DNA of 64,000 nt from SpSt-333 sp964371615 (GTDB taxonomy: Bacteria; Bacteroidota; Ignavibacteria; UBA10030; UBA8401). The position numbers were made by a program, and so were the translations under genes. Below are positions 1-7,541 of the stretch, one piece after another (the stretch's first letter is position 1; the number at the start of each line of letters is the position of its first letter). The notes under the pieces are model-generated. The model had not been told where the DNA came from. It searched no databases and saw nothing but the letters and a program-made list of their open reading frames with translations. The stretch lies in the NCBI GenBank assembly GCA_964371615.1, contig CAYJMS010000003.1, positions 434,001 to 498,000 on the forward strand. The letters are read 5' to 3'.

Positions 1-29
1 AAGACACTAAGGCGCAAAGAAAACAGAAA

Positions 30-64
30 ACAGAAGACAGAAGACAGAAGACGGAAGACGGAAG
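30..64. repeat. Heptamer tandem repeat (5 units)
   Basis: Five head-to-tail 7-base units: three ACAGAAG followed by two ACGGAAG. The preceding bases (12-29) are a purine-rich lead-in of the same flavour. It lies upstream of the first gene and does not contribute to an ORF. Simple repeats of this kind are common between genes in FCB genomes; no function can be assigned. Confidence 0.85.
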
Positions 65-106
65 TAAATCTGTTAGGATGTAATCTAAATAATCGAATAA
101 CAGGCA

Positions 107-2017
107 TTGAGACATCGCGCAAAATATTTCTTTGTTATTGTTGCTTTCATTGCGGCGGCACATGCGCAGACTGCGGTGAATCGTATCTCCATCGGATCGG
201 CGTTGCGCGATTCCAGCGGCGCGGCGATACGGTTCGAGAGAAATGTCAACACGTATCTCTGGAATGCAAACGCACACTATTTGTATGACGATGACGATCT
301 GTTTATTGCAGTGTCGGACAGATTCACATCGTCGTTCATCAGAAGCCAGTTCCGCTCGTTCCGGGATGAACAAAATTTTTCATTCAGCACCGCAAAGAAA
401 ACTTCATCATTGTTCTCGATCGCCGGCGAAGCGCAGTCATTCGTGCTTTCCGACAACCAGACACTCGGCAACAGCAACGCCGGCATCCATACCGGAGCGG
501 TGGGATTGTCGTACCGGCCGTCGTCTTGGATCTCGTTTACGCCGATGATCGGCATGCGGTACGACAAGCAGCAATTGGAACGGGATGCGGGGCCGAACTA
601 TCGGCTGATCGGTGCGGTGGATTCGCTCGATATGAGCGGATATCGCACCCGGGCGCTCGGCCACATTAACCATAGCGAACTCGGCAACCGTACGTTTAAA
701 AACAATGCAGCGGAAATGTCCATCGCCACCGAGTTTACTCCCGGCTCCACGGACAGCCTGCGCGTGCGATGGCTGCAGAATAGAAACGATTTTTACATTC
801 CAGCGGACAATGCCGTTGTACGGAAATTCGGCATCTCCTCGAACATTCGTTCCCGTTCCGAAAATTTGTACGGCGTTCAAAATATTCTCCGGTACGATGT
901 CGGCTCTCGACTGGCAACGGAAATTGCCGTCAACCTGGAATCGCGCAGTATTGCAAACTCGTTCCGCTACAAGGATCTTTCGATCTCCGCCGATTCAATA
1001 CCGTTCAATACATCGGTGCAGGAGTTACGCCTGGAAGGGGGAGTGAATCTGCGATATTATTCATCGTCGACTATGGCAACGGTGGGAATATTTCTGGCGG
1101 AACGGGACGAGAAACATCAGATCCAGCGGATTGACGGCGTGGATAATATTGCGCAGGATAAACGGTCCCGTCTGGAATCCCGACTGGATAATACCGCTCT
1201 CCGGAGCACGCTGCAGGCTGGAATATATAGAGATTGGACAACGGCGGACAGAACATCGTTCAACGGATCGATCAGCGTGCTGCAATACGATACGCCGGAT
1301 TCGGTCAATACGGACGACCGCGACGAACTGCTCATCAGTCTTTCCGGACAGCAGGAACACCGGTTCAGCGAATTCTTTACCGGCGCGGTAACGGCGGAAG
1401 TCACTCTTGCCCACATGGTTTATCTGAAACGGGAAAAAAGTGCCAACAACAATTGGAACAGAATTTTCCGCTTGATGCCGGAATTGCGGTATGCTCCGAG
1501 CGAAAAATTTCGAATGTATAATGCTTTTGAAGTGCTGGCCAATTATACCGTGTTCGATTTTGAATCGGTCATACCCTCCATTAAAAGTTATTCATACCGC
1601 CAAGTTGCATTTCTTGATTCAACGTCGTATGATATGAGCAAGCGGGTCGGCATCGATATATTTGCACATATCCGTGTGTTTGAACGGGGAGAACTGCGGT
1701 GGCAGGAGTTCGCCGAGAGACCGTTGCAACGGATTGAAGAGGTGACTTTTTCACCGCAGCTGCGTTATTCTTTTGAAGAGCGTTGGTATTTTGCGATCGG
1801 ATTCCGTTCCTTTGCGCAAAAGCGGTTCCGGTATACCAACAATGTGCGGCAATACGAAAGCACATTTTTGAGCGCCGGGCCGACCACGGCGATACAGATC
1901 CGCCTCTCGGCCCACTCGTTCGTTGAAGTGAGAGGGTGGAAGGAGTTTCAACGGATCAGCGGCGGCAAGATCATCGAATTCTCGAACGTCACGATGAATG
2001 TGCGATATTTCTTATAG
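107..2017 (+). CDS. Predicted outer-membrane beta-barrel protein, unknown function
   Basis: I do not recognise a named family. The 636-residue product starts at a TTG codon, because the only upstream ATG is followed at once by a stop. It has a classic signal peptide (residues 1-20, ending in AHAQ). The rest is rich in alternating aromatic/hydrophobic stretches (for example TPMIGMRYD, YFAIGFRSF) and it ends in NVRYFL; a terminal aromatic/hydrophobic residue is typical of BAM-inserted barrels. A periplasm-facing or surface barrel is inferred. The RsbW-like gene follows after 8 bases, so the two are probably cotranscribed. No Shine-Dalgarno stronger than a short AGG is visible. Confidence 0.7.
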   Translation: MRHRAKYFFVIVAFIAAAHAQTAVNRISIGSALRDSSGAAIRFERNVNTYLWNANAHYLYDDDDLFIAVSDRFTSSFIRSQFRSFRDEQNFSFSTAKKTSSLFSIAGEAQSFVLSDNQTLGNSNAGIHTGAVGLSYRPSSWISFTPMIGMRYDKQQLERDAGPNYRLIGAVDSLDMSGYRTRALGHINHSELGNRTFKNNAAEMSIATEFTPGSTDSLRVRWLQNRNDFYIPADNAVVRKFGISSNIRSRSENLYGVQNILRYDVGSRLATEIAVNLESRSIANSFRYKDLSISADSIPFNTSVQELRLEGGVNLRYYSSSTMATVGIFLAERDEKHQIQRIDGVDNIAQDKRSRLESRLDNTALRSTLQAGIYRDWTTADRTSFNGSISVLQYDTPDSVNTDDRDELLISLSGQQEHRFSEFFTGAVTAEVTLAHMVYLKREKSANNNWNRIFRLMPELRYAPSEKFRMYNAFEVLANYTVFDFESVIPSIKSYSYRQVAFLDSTSYDMSKRVGIDIFAHIRVFERGELRWQEFAERPLQRIEEVTFSPQLRYSFEERWYFAIGFRSFAQKRFRYTNNVRQYESTFLSAGPTTAIQIRLSAHSFVEVRGWKEFQRISGGKIIEFSNVTMNVRYFL

Positions 2018-2025
2018 AATAATTC

Positions 2026-2430
2026 ATGAACGAGACAACACATCAACTGCAAATTCCGAGCAACCGAAAGAATATCCACCGGGTGGAGGATTTCTTCCGG
2101 TCGGTGAACGGATCGTACAATCTGCCGGACGAGAAACTGCACGCATTGCTTGTTGCGGTCACCGAGGCGGTAAACAACGGCATTATTCACGGGAATAAGA
2201 GCGACGAATCCAAAATGGTCACCGTCACCTGCCTGCGGTCAGGCGATATGCTGACGATCAAGATCAGGGATGAAGGAAAAGGATTTGATCCGACGGCGTT
2301 ATCGAATCCGTTGGACGAACAGAACCTGCTGAATATGGGAGGCCGGGGAGTTTTTTTGATGAAAGCGTTTATGGAATCGGTGGAATATAACGCCGACGGG
2401 AACGAAGTGACGATGGTGATGAGGTTATAA
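2026..2430 (+). CDS. RsbW-like anti-sigma regulatory factor (serine/threonine kinase, HATPase_c_2)
   Basis: 134 residues, the normal size for stand-alone GHKL-fold anti-sigma kinases. The ATP-binding boxes are intact: N box EAVNNGIIHGNK (about residue 47), G1 box DEGKGFD (about 83) and G2 box GGRGVFLMKAF (about 104). In the SpoIIAB/RsbW family such proteins bind a sigma factor or phosphorylate an STAS-domain antagonist. Neither an STAS protein nor a PP2C phosphatase is encoded next to it, so the partner is elsewhere or unknown. It sits 8 bases after the barrel protein gene, probably in the same transcript. The family is clear, the target is not. Confidence 0.85.
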   Translation: MNETTHQLQIPSNRKNIHRVEDFFRSVNGSYNLPDEKLHALLVAVTEAVNNGIIHGNKSDESKMVTVTCLRSGDMLTIKIRDEGKGFDPTALSNPLDEQNLLNMGGRGVFLMKAFMESVEYNADGNEVTMVMRL

Positions 2431-2501
2431 TAAAAATTAGAGATTGCAAGATTACAAAATTACAAGATTGAAAGATTTGCAGCGCGTAACATAACAAGAG
2501 G

Positions 2502-2538
2502 GTCATTGCGAGTCCGCCAAAGGCGGACAAAGCAATCT
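2502..2538. repeat. TCATTGCGAG...AAGCAATCT repeat with internal hairpin
   Basis: The unit begins TCATTGCGAG, contains a 7-bp hairpin (GTCCGCC, loop aaa, GGCGGAC) and ends AAAGCAATCT. The same end sequences occur at 43014-43125 in this window, so it is a dispersed repeat, not a chance palindrome. It follows AT-rich low-complexity sequence (2440-2480). It lies between convergent genes. Confidence 0.7.
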
Positions 2539-2555
2539 TTCTTTCTTGCCATATT

Positions 2556-3491
2556 TTATTTTTTCTTTAGCAGAAAGAGAAAATCCAATCCAAAATTGTG
2601 CAGACCGGGGATGTGCTGAAGATTTCCCTGCCAGAAACGCAATTGATAATACAAATCGCCGTGTTTCTTCTTATCGGGCACGACCACCTCGCTTTGCGGC
2701 GAGATCTTTTCCGGTTCCGTTTTCGGGAAATAATCTGTCTTCCAGTCTTTTTTTCTCGGCAGCACGCCGATGCTGCGCAATCCGCGTTTGACGCTGTATG
2801 TTTCCTGCTTGATCACCTCGAAGCCGATCTCGTCGAATAATCTTCTGAGCGTTTTGTCCTGAAAGAAAAAGATATGTCCCTGTTTGCTTCGCGCCGGTCG
2901 TTGTTCTTCGGTATAAAAATCGATCAGGTCGCGGCTGTCCACTTTTCCGTTGGGGACGGAGAGATAGAATATGCCGTCCTTCGTTAGGATGCGATGGCAT
3001 TCTTTCAGCAACGTGACGGGATTCGGAACATGCTCCAGTACGTTGTTGACGTGCACGTAATCAAAATGTTCGTCGGGAAAATGAATGTCCGCGATGTCTC
3101 CGGTGTACGCGTTCAGACCGAGTTTCTCTTTTGCAAATCGAATGGCGCTCTCGCCGAAATCGGTGCCGTACACTTCCCATTGAGAATGATTTTTTATGCC
3201 GTAGATGAAAAATCCCGTCGCGCAGCCGATATCGATAAACCTCCCCGATTGCCGCCATTTCTTCAATTGCCGAGCAAACGCCATTCCCTTTCCCTGCTCT
3301 CGCCACGGATCGAAGTCGTAGTATCCCGCGGAATAAAATGTTGCCAGCTGGGCCACGGTCGGCATCGGATTAAAATAAATCACGCTGCAGCGGGGACATT
3401 CGACGAGGTCGTATTCCGTTCCATAATTGAGATTTACTTTAGAAAGAAATTGTTTTTCCGTTGTATCAAAACAGACAGGGCAGGTTTTCAT
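2556..3491 (-). CDS. Class I SAM-dependent methyltransferase with N-terminal zinc-ribbon-like motif
   Basis: 311 residues. The N-terminus has two CxxC pairs (CPVC at 4-7 and CPRC near 33), a likely zinc-binding knuckle. The Rossmann methyltransferase follows: motif I FIDIGCATGFF (about 85-95), an acidic strand-2 end GTDF, and the motif IV region FDYVHVNNVLEHVPNP, which matches Methyltransf_11/23-type enzymes. The C-terminal 100 residues are family-specific. This architecture is common in cell-surface glycan clusters of FCB bacteria, but no glycosyltransferase is adjacent, so the substrate is unknown. Monocistronic as far as can be seen. Confidence 0.85.
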   Translation of the reverse strand: MKTCPVCFDTTEKQFLSKVNLNYGTEYDLVECPRCSVIYFNPMPTVAQLATFYSAGYYDFDPWREQGKGMAFARQLKKWRQSGRFIDIGCATGFFIYGIKNHSQWEVYGTDFGESAIRFAKEKLGLNAYTGDIADIHFPDEHFDYVHVNNVLEHVPNPVTLLKECHRILTKDGIFYLSVPNGKVDSRDLIDFYTEEQRPARSKQGHIFFFQDKTLRRLFDEIGFEVIKQETYSVKRGLRSIGVLPRKKDWKTDYFPKTEPEKISPQSEVVVPDKKKHGDLYYQLRFWQGNLQHIPGLHNFGLDFLFLLKKK

Positions 3492-3557
3492 AGTGGTAGA
3501 AAGTACAATAATTTACGTTTCGTTGAAACAATGAAATGATGTTGCGCGAAAACAAAA

Positions 3558-3590
3558 AGCCATCCGATTGCTGCGAGCAATCGGATGGCT
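3558..3590. repeat. REP-like hairpin type 1 (copy A)
   Basis: Perfect 15-bp stem AGCCATCCGATTGCT with a 3-nt loop (gcg). The same stem recurs at 45982-46014 and 50287-50317 with different loops. It is the outermost of three hairpins packed between the malate dehydrogenase stop and the methyltransferase start. Confidence 0.9.
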
Positions 3591-3598
3591 GTAAAGAC

Positions 3599-3631
3599 AG
3601 ATCCCCGTTTTCTTAAAGAAAACGGGGATCT
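3599..3631. repeat. REP-like hairpin type 2 (copy A)
   Basis: Near-perfect palindrome AGATCCCCGTTTTCTT and its complement around a minimal loop. The core ATCCCCGTTTTCT is the same as in the hairpin that abuts the RAYT gene at 50321-50355. It lies 8 bases from hairpin type 1, the same order as in copy C, where the gap is 3 bases. Confidence 0.9.
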
Positions 3632-3639
3632 GAAAAACT

Positions 3640-3670
3640 GACTAGTCACATCTAAAAGATTTGACTAGTC
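3640..3670. repeat. Third hairpin of the mdh 3' cluster
   Basis: Two copies of the self-complementary octamer GACTAGTC flank an inner ATCT/AGAT stem with loop aaa. It forms a 14-bp stem with one mismatch. It ends 11 bases beyond the mdh stop codon and could act as a 3' mRNA stabiliser or terminator for mdh, although no U-run follows it on the minus strand. Confidence 0.75.
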
Positions 3671-3681
3671 TATCATATTTA

Positions 3682-4605
3682 TTACAATTTCACCTTCTCC
3701 ATATTCACCTTCACATCTGCCGCGGATTTCTTCAGCAGTGCATCTTCTTCGGCACTCAGTTTGATTTCGACGATCTGTTCCAATCCCTTGCGGCCGAGTT
3801 TCACCGGCACACCGACGACCGTATCCTTGATACCGTATTCGCCGTTGAGCATAACGGCGCAGGGGAGGATCCGTTTTTTGTCCTTCACGATCGCTTCCAC
3901 CATCTGCACTGCGGCGGAGGAGGGGGCATAGAAGGCACTGCCGGTCTTCAGGAAGTTGACGATCTCGATGCCGCCGTTCTGCGCCCGTTTAACGATCGCG
4001 TCGATCTTTTCCTGCGACATCAATTCGGTCAGCGGAATGCCTGCCACCGACGTGTACCGCGGCAGCGGAACCATCGAATCGCCGTGGCCGCCGAGGATCA
4101 GCGCGGTAATATCTTCGACGGAAACGCCGAGTTCCATTGCAATAAAAGTGCGGTAGCGTGCCGTATCCAGAACGCCCGCCATACCGATCACCCGTTCGCG
4201 CGGGAATCCGGAGACCTTCTGCGCGACGTATACCATCACATCCAGCGGATTGGAGACGACAATAAGGATCGCGTTCGGGGATGTCTTGCAGACCTGCTCG
4301 GTGACCGATTTGATGATACCGGCGTTGGTATTCAACAGATCGTCGCGACTCATTCCCGGTTTGCGGGGAATACCGGCGGTGATCACAACAATGTCCGATC
4401 CGGCGGTTTCGGCGTAGGTGTTCGTGCCGGTGACTTTGGTATCGAATCCTTCGACGGGACCCGATTCGTACATATCAAGACCTTTTCCCTGCGGCACGCC
4501 TTCCACGATGTCCACGAGCACGACTTCATTGGCGAGTTCTTTTTCGGCGATGCGCTGTGCGGCGGTGGCGCCGACATTTCCCGCTCCGATGACGGTAATT
4601 TTCAT
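3682..4605 (-). CDS. mdh: Malate dehydrogenase (LDH-like, NAD-dependent)
   Basis: Interconverts malate and oxaloacetate in the TCA cycle. 307 residues, the usual length. Seen in the sequence: dinucleotide-binding GAGNVG (7-12), Asp32 at the end of strand 2 (NAD preference), the mobile loop RKPGMSR with Arg81 and Arg87 (the arginine that selects oxaloacetate over pyruvate), catalytic Asp147/His174 (GGHGDSM) and Arg150. The start is fixed by a strong GAGGAGGT ribosome site 5 bases before ATG. It lies downstream of the rpmA terminator and so has its own transcription unit. Its 3' end carries three consecutive hairpins. Confidence 0.97.
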   Translation of the reverse strand: MKITVIGAGNVGATAAQRIAEKELANEVVLVDIVEGVPQGKGLDMYESGPVEGFDTKVTGTNTYAETAGSDIVVITAGIPRKPGMSRDDLLNTNAGIIKSVTEQVCKTSPNAILIVVSNPLDVMVYVAQKVSGFPRERVIGMAGVLDTARYRTFIAMELGVSVEDITALILGGHGDSMVPLPRYTSVAGIPLTELMSQEKIDAIVKRAQNGGIEIVNFLKTGSAFYAPSSAAVQMVEAIVKDKKRILPCAVMLNGEYGIKDTVVGVPVKLGRKGLEQIVEIKLSAEEDALLKKSAADVKVNMEKVKL

Positions 4606-4637
4606 GATGACCTCCTCGATTTTAATCTATGACGTAA

Positions 4638-4669
4638 ATAAAAAAAGCGCAGAGGTTAATTCTGCGCTT
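4638..4669 (-). terminator. Rho-independent terminator of rplU-rpmA
   Basis: 9-bp stem AAGCGCAGA / TCTGCGCTT with a 7-nt loop. On the minus strand a run of U follows (plus-strand A run 4638-4644). It lies between the rpmA stop and the mdh start. Confidence 0.9.
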
Positions 4670-4698
4670 CGATGGATACTTCGTATTTCATTCACACC

Positions 4699-4953
4699 TT
4701 AGTTTGTAATGATAGAGACAGCCTGACGCGTCTTGCTGACCATGTGGAACTTTACCCGTCCCGGTTTCAGCGCGAAGAGCGTATCGTCTCCGCCGCGGCC
4801 GACATTGTCGCCGGGATGGAACTTGGTTCCCCGCTGACGGACGATGATTTCGCCCGCATTGACCAGTTCGCCGCCGAATCGTTTCACTCCGAGCCGCTGT
4901 GCGTTGCTGTCGCGGCCGTTTCTGGTACTACCCGCACCTTTTTTATGTGCCAT
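4699..4953 (-). CDS. rpmA: 50S ribosomal protein L27
   Basis: 84 residues beginning MAHKKGAGSTRNGRDS, the invariant L27 N-terminus that reaches the peptidyl-transferase centre, followed by LGVKRFGGE and GEIIVRQRGTKFHPGDNVG. The N-terminus is the mature (no cleavable extension) type, unlike the Firmicutes form processed by Prp. Second gene of the rplU-rpmA operon, 24 bases after rplU, closed by its own terminator. Confidence 0.98.
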   Translation of the reverse strand: MAHKKGAGSTRNGRDSNAQRLGVKRFGGELVNAGEIIVRQRGTKFHPGDNVGRGGDDTLFALKPGRVKFHMVSKTRQAVSIITN

Positions 4954-4977
4954 AACCCAAAATCTCCTTCAAAATCT

Positions 4978-5286
4978 TTAATTGATTGACGTAATTTCGA
5001 TCTGTGTGTACTGCTGGCGGTGTCCGCGTTTCACGCGATACCCTTTGCGGCGCTTTTTCTTGAACACGATCACCTTGTCATCTTTCACGTGTCCGAGCAC
5101 TTTCGCCACGACGGTCGATCCTTTTATGACCGGATTGCCGACCTTGATCTCCTTGTCGTTGGAGAGCAACAGCACTTTATCGAATTTCACGACGCTGTCG
5201 ACGTCACCCTCGAGCTTCGGGACATAGAGTTTTTCCGACGGATTCACTCTGAATTGCTGCCCTGCAATTTCTACTACTGCGTACAT
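4978..5286 (-). CDS. rplU: 50S ribosomal protein L21
   Basis: 102 residues. Starts MYAVVEIAGQQFRV and carries the signature KFDKVLLLSND, the G-x-P region and the basic KKKRRKGYRVKRGHRQQYTQIEI tail. It binds 23S rRNA in the large subunit. A purine-rich AGGAAGGAAGAG site precedes ATG. First gene of the L21-L27 operon; promoter at 5334-5362. Confidence 0.98.
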   Translation of the reverse strand: MYAVVEIAGQQFRVNPSEKLYVPKLEGDVDSVVKFDKVLLLSNDKEIKVGNPVIKGSTVVAKVLGHVKDDKVIVFKKKRRKGYRVKRGHRQQYTQIEITSIN

Positions 5287-5333
5287 TGAGACTCTTCCTT
5301 CCTGTAATGCTTGTTCTTCAAATTTGGACTACC

Positions 5334-5362
5334 AAAATACGAAAAAAGGGGGGTGTTGTCAA
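5334..5362 (-). promoter_or_regulatory. Sigma-70-like promoter of rplU-rpmA
   Basis: On the minus strand: TTGACA, 17-nt spacer, TATTTT, with the start point expected near 5327, about 40 nt before the rplU ATG. A perfect -35 box and optimal spacing make this the most convincing promoter in the window. The -10 region (TATTTTGG) also approaches the FCB consensus TAnnTTTG. Confidence 0.8.
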
Positions 5363-5411
5363 CGAAAATGTCTATGGTCGTTATACGGAATCCGGCGGAC
5401 CGGAGTCCGCT

Positions 5412-5795
5412 TTAGAGAGCGGCCATCACCCGCTGCAAACGCGTGCGGACTTCGTCGGCGATTGGTTTCAGGGAAGGATTGTCGATCACGGCGCCCATAA
5501 TTTGCGGATCGAACGCCGAGACATGGACGGTATTATCTTTTTCGTAGACGATTACATTGCAGGGGAGCAGCAAGCCGATCTCCGGTTCCGCCTGAATCGC
5601 CTTGTGAGCGAACGGGGGATTGCAGGCGCCGAGGATGATATACCGCGGCACATCAACATCGATTTTTTTCTTCAACGTTTCTTTAACGTCGATCGTCGTT
5701 AAAACGCCGAAGCCCTCTTTTTTGAGCTCTTCGGTTACTTTTGTGATCGCTTCATCATAGGAGAGCGAAATGGTTTTTGAGATTCCGTATTTCAT
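5412..5795 (-). CDS. DUF302 family protein
   Basis: 127 residues with the DUF302 hallmark YIILGACNPPFAHKAI followed by IGLLLPCNVIVYE. The two cysteines in those blocks are typical of the family. Function is not established; DUF302 genes often sit with rhodaneses, thioredoxins and other sulfur/redox genes, as here. Last gene of the ECF-sigma redox cluster, 59 bases after the OsmC gene. A small GCGGAC/GTCCGC hairpin (5395-5410) follows, without a U-run. Confidence 0.9.
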   Translation of the reverse strand: MKYGISKTISLSYDEAITKVTEELKKEGFGVLTTIDVKETLKKKIDVDVPRYIILGACNPPFAHKAIQAEPEIGLLLPCNVIVYEKDNTVHVSAFDPQIMGAVIDNPSLKPIADEVRTRLQRVMAAL

Positions 5796-5854
5796 AATGT
5801 CTCTTTACAGACTTCCGAAGTTTTTAAAACTTCGGAAGTCATTGAAAATTGTTG

Positions 5855-6316
5855 TTATTCAAAATGAATGGTCGGTTCGATCACAACCGTCGATGTCATG
5901 GAATTTGCAATCAGGCAGTTGTCGTGCGCCTGATGGAACACTTCGTCGACCTGTTCCTTCGTCCATTCTTTACCGACAACGACTTCCGGCGTGATGACGA
6001 TCTTCGTAAAGCGGTATTTTCCGTCCGTGTTCTCCAGCAATCCTTGGGCCGAACTTTTATACGATTTCAGCGGCATGCCTTTTCGTCCGCCGAATGAGAG
6101 GAATGTGGACATGGTGCAGATCTCTGCCGCGGCAACGAAAAGATCTTCCGGCGACCAGACGCCGGGAATGCCCTTGAATTCCGGCGGGCTGGAAACATAC
6201 ACTTCCGGTTTTCCATCAGAACGCAAAAATCCCTGTCGCTCCGATTTCCATTCAACGGAGGTGTGATAGGTAAATGTTTTAAATTTTTTGATCGGTTGCG
6301 GTGTCGCCGTTTCCAT
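5855..6316 (-). CDS. OsmC/Ohr family peroxiredoxin-like protein
   Basis: 153 residues. The two family cysteines are present: Cys67 in LFVAAAEICTMSTF and Cys134 in HQAHDNCLIANSM. In OsmC/Ohr enzymes this pair reduces organic hydroperoxides using lipoyl or thiol donors. The central EVYVSSPPEFKGIPGVWSPEDL fits OsmC more than Ohr. Its start overlaps the DUF6132 gene by 38 bases, indicating translational coupling. The context of thioredoxin and rhodaneses supports a thiol-redox role. The exact substrate is unknown. Confidence 0.9.
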   Translation of the reverse strand: METATPQPIKKFKTFTYHTSVEWKSERQGFLRSDGKPEVYVSSPPEFKGIPGVWSPEDLFVAAAEICTMSTFLSFGGRKGMPLKSYKSSAQGLLENTDGKYRFTKIVITPEVVVGKEWTKEQVDEVFHQAHDNCLIANSMTSTVVIEPTIHFE

Positions 6317-6530
6317 TGTTCGATTCCTTTGATGAGTCGTTCTTTGTGTTGTTGATCAGCAGCGCTCCGACAACGGTTCCATAGATGGCCGAAACGTACG
6401 GATTGCTGGTGATGGGGCAGGTGCCCGAATAACATCCGATATAATAATAGTACGCATATCCCGCGACCGCTCCAAGCGCGCCGGCGATACCGCGTCTATA
6501 CCAGATGTTTAGAGATTTGAAAAATTCCAC
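6279..6530 (-). CDS. DUF6132-like small membrane protein
   Basis: 83 residues with a conserved core AYYYYIGCYSGTCPITSNP. Cys-containing GC...GTCPITSNP is what I associate with DUF6132. Two predicted membrane segments (about 14-32 and 45-62) flank it; the C-terminus is polar and Asn/Ser-rich. Function unknown. In Bacteroidota such genes travel with rhodanese and thioredoxin genes. It overlaps the upstream rhodanese by 22 bases and the OsmC gene by 38, so it is embedded in one polycistronic message. Confidence 0.8.
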   Translation of the reverse strand: MEFFKSLNIWYRRGIAGALGAVAGYAYYYYIGCYSGTCPITSNPYVSAIYGTVVGALLINNTKNDSSKESNNGNGDTATDQKI

Positions 6531-6889
6531 GATGCGATTCCGCCTTTCAGGTTTCCGACGGTGAATCCCGCCTTTTTCAGTTTTAAGCCCGCACTGACGC
6601 TCCGGTTGCCCGATGCGCAGTAACAGATGATCTCTTTACCGCGATATTTTTCCAGGTCCTTCGTCCTCGAACCGATTTCGTGCAGAGGAATATGGACTGA
6701 ATTCGGAATGGAGTTCGCACTCCGTTCGCCGGCAGTACGGACATCGAGCAATACGCTCCCCGATTTTATCCGTTCTTTTGCTTCGGCAGGAGTGTAATGA
6801 TTCAAACCGCGGGCGAGAATCTGTTTGCGAAGATAGAAGAGAATGATAATGCCGAGAACCGCATAAAAAAAGATCTGTTCTCCCGTCAT
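6509..6889 (-). CDS. Membrane-anchored rhodanese-like sulfurtransferase (1)
   Basis: 126 residues: one N-terminal membrane segment (about 5-20) followed by a single rhodanese domain. The active-site loop is CASGNRS with catalytic Cys91; LLDVRTAGE and NLKGGIASW are the other rhodanese blocks. Such proteins carry a persulfide on the active cysteine. Its ATG overlaps the stop of the second rhodanese by 4 bases. The topology should place the domain next to the membrane; with a single uncleaved helix the side cannot be fixed by eye. Confidence 0.93.
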   Translation of the reverse strand: MTGEQIFFYAVLGIIILFYLRKQILARGLNHYTPAEAKERIKSGSVLLDVRTAGERSANSIPNSVHIPLHEIGSRTKDLEKYRGKEIICYCASGNRSVSAGLKLKKAGFTVGNLKGGIASWNFSNL

Positions 6890-7290
6890 TTCACCGCTCC
6901 GCTGATGGTCGGTAGTTTTTCCATTTTCCAGCGGACGATTCCGCCGGTCATGTTCAAAGCATCAAAGCCGTTTTCCCGCAGCAGTGTCGTCGCATATCCG
7001 CTTCGATTTCCCGTTCGGCAATAAACGATAATTTTTTTGCCTTTGTACTGATCCAGCTCGTGCAAACGCTGATCCAGTTCCTGCACCGGAATCAACGGCG
7101 TCTCTTTGATGCGCTCGCTGAGATGCTCCGGCATAGTGCGGACATCCAGCAGAACGAACGATGTATCGTTCAATGCTTTGTACGCCTCCTGCGAGGAGAT
7201 GGTTGCCGATTGCATTTGTTGTGCTATCATATATCCTGCTGCCGCCATAATTACCGCGGCGATAATAATAAATTGTGTTCGTTTTTTCAT
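6886..7290 (-). CDS. Membrane-anchored rhodanese-like sulfurtransferase (2)
   Basis: 134 residues: N-terminal hydrophobic anchor or uncleaved signal (about 7-23) then one rhodanese domain. The loop CRTGNRS has catalytic Cys91, the same position as in the neighbouring rhodanese, and LLDVRTMPEH and NMTGGIVRW match. The two proteins look like diverged tandem duplicates of one anchored design but differ clearly in sequence. The FmdB-like gene ends only 2 bases upstream (its stop at 7292). Confidence 0.93.
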   Translation of the reverse strand: MKKRTQFIIIAAVIMAAAGYMIAQQMQSATISSQEAYKALNDTSFVLLDVRTMPEHLSERIKETPLIPVQELDQRLHELDQYKGKKIIVYCRTGNRSGYATTLLRENGFDALNMTGGIVRWKMEKLPTISGAVK

Positions 7291-7291
7291 G

Positions 7292-7525
7292 TTAATTGAC
7301 TCCGCATGATCCGCCGCAACACGAACCGGTGCTGCAGGACGACGATGTGTCGGAGTAGGAGGATGAAGAGATACCGGCCATCGACATGGACGTAACGGAC
7401 ATTACGCGCTGATGCTGCAACGATCCGCACGACGGACAGACGATGTCCTCTTCGATCTCTCGGACCTTGTGAAAGATGTCGTACCGATTATTGCATTCTT
7501 TGCAATTGTATTCATACGTGGGCAT
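7292..7525 (-). CDS. FmdB-type zinc ribbon regulatory protein
   Basis: 77 residues. The N-terminus MPTYEYNCKECNNRYD and CPSCGS form the CxxC...CxxC zinc ribbon of the FmdB/CxxC_CxxC_SSSS family. The tail is Ser/Cys-rich (SCSTGSCCGGSCG), a common feature of the family, and could bind metal or be redox active. Proteins of this family are annotated as putative regulators from the fmd operon of methylotrophs, on weak evidence. Positioned between thioredoxin and the rhodaneses in the redox cluster. Confidence 0.9.
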   Translation of the reverse strand: MPTYEYNCKECNNRYDIFHKVREIEEDIVCPSCGSLQHQRVMSVTSMSMAGISSSSYSDTSSSCSTGSCCGGSCGVN

Positions 7526-7541
7526 GACAGATTCTCCCGGT

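Noticed and set aside
30..64. CRISPR-like array
   Set aside because: The heptamers are contiguous without spacers. The dispersed hairpins at 3558, 45982 and 50287 also lack regular spacer spacing; no cas genes are present.
3661..4632. Long plus-strand open frame antisense to mdh
   Set aside because: His/Asp/Arg-rich composition typical of an antisense shadow of a GC-balanced gene; mdh on the other strand is certain.
5395..5410. GCGGAC/GTCCGC hairpin after DUF302 as a terminator
   Set aside because: Only 6 bp and no U-run on the minus strand.
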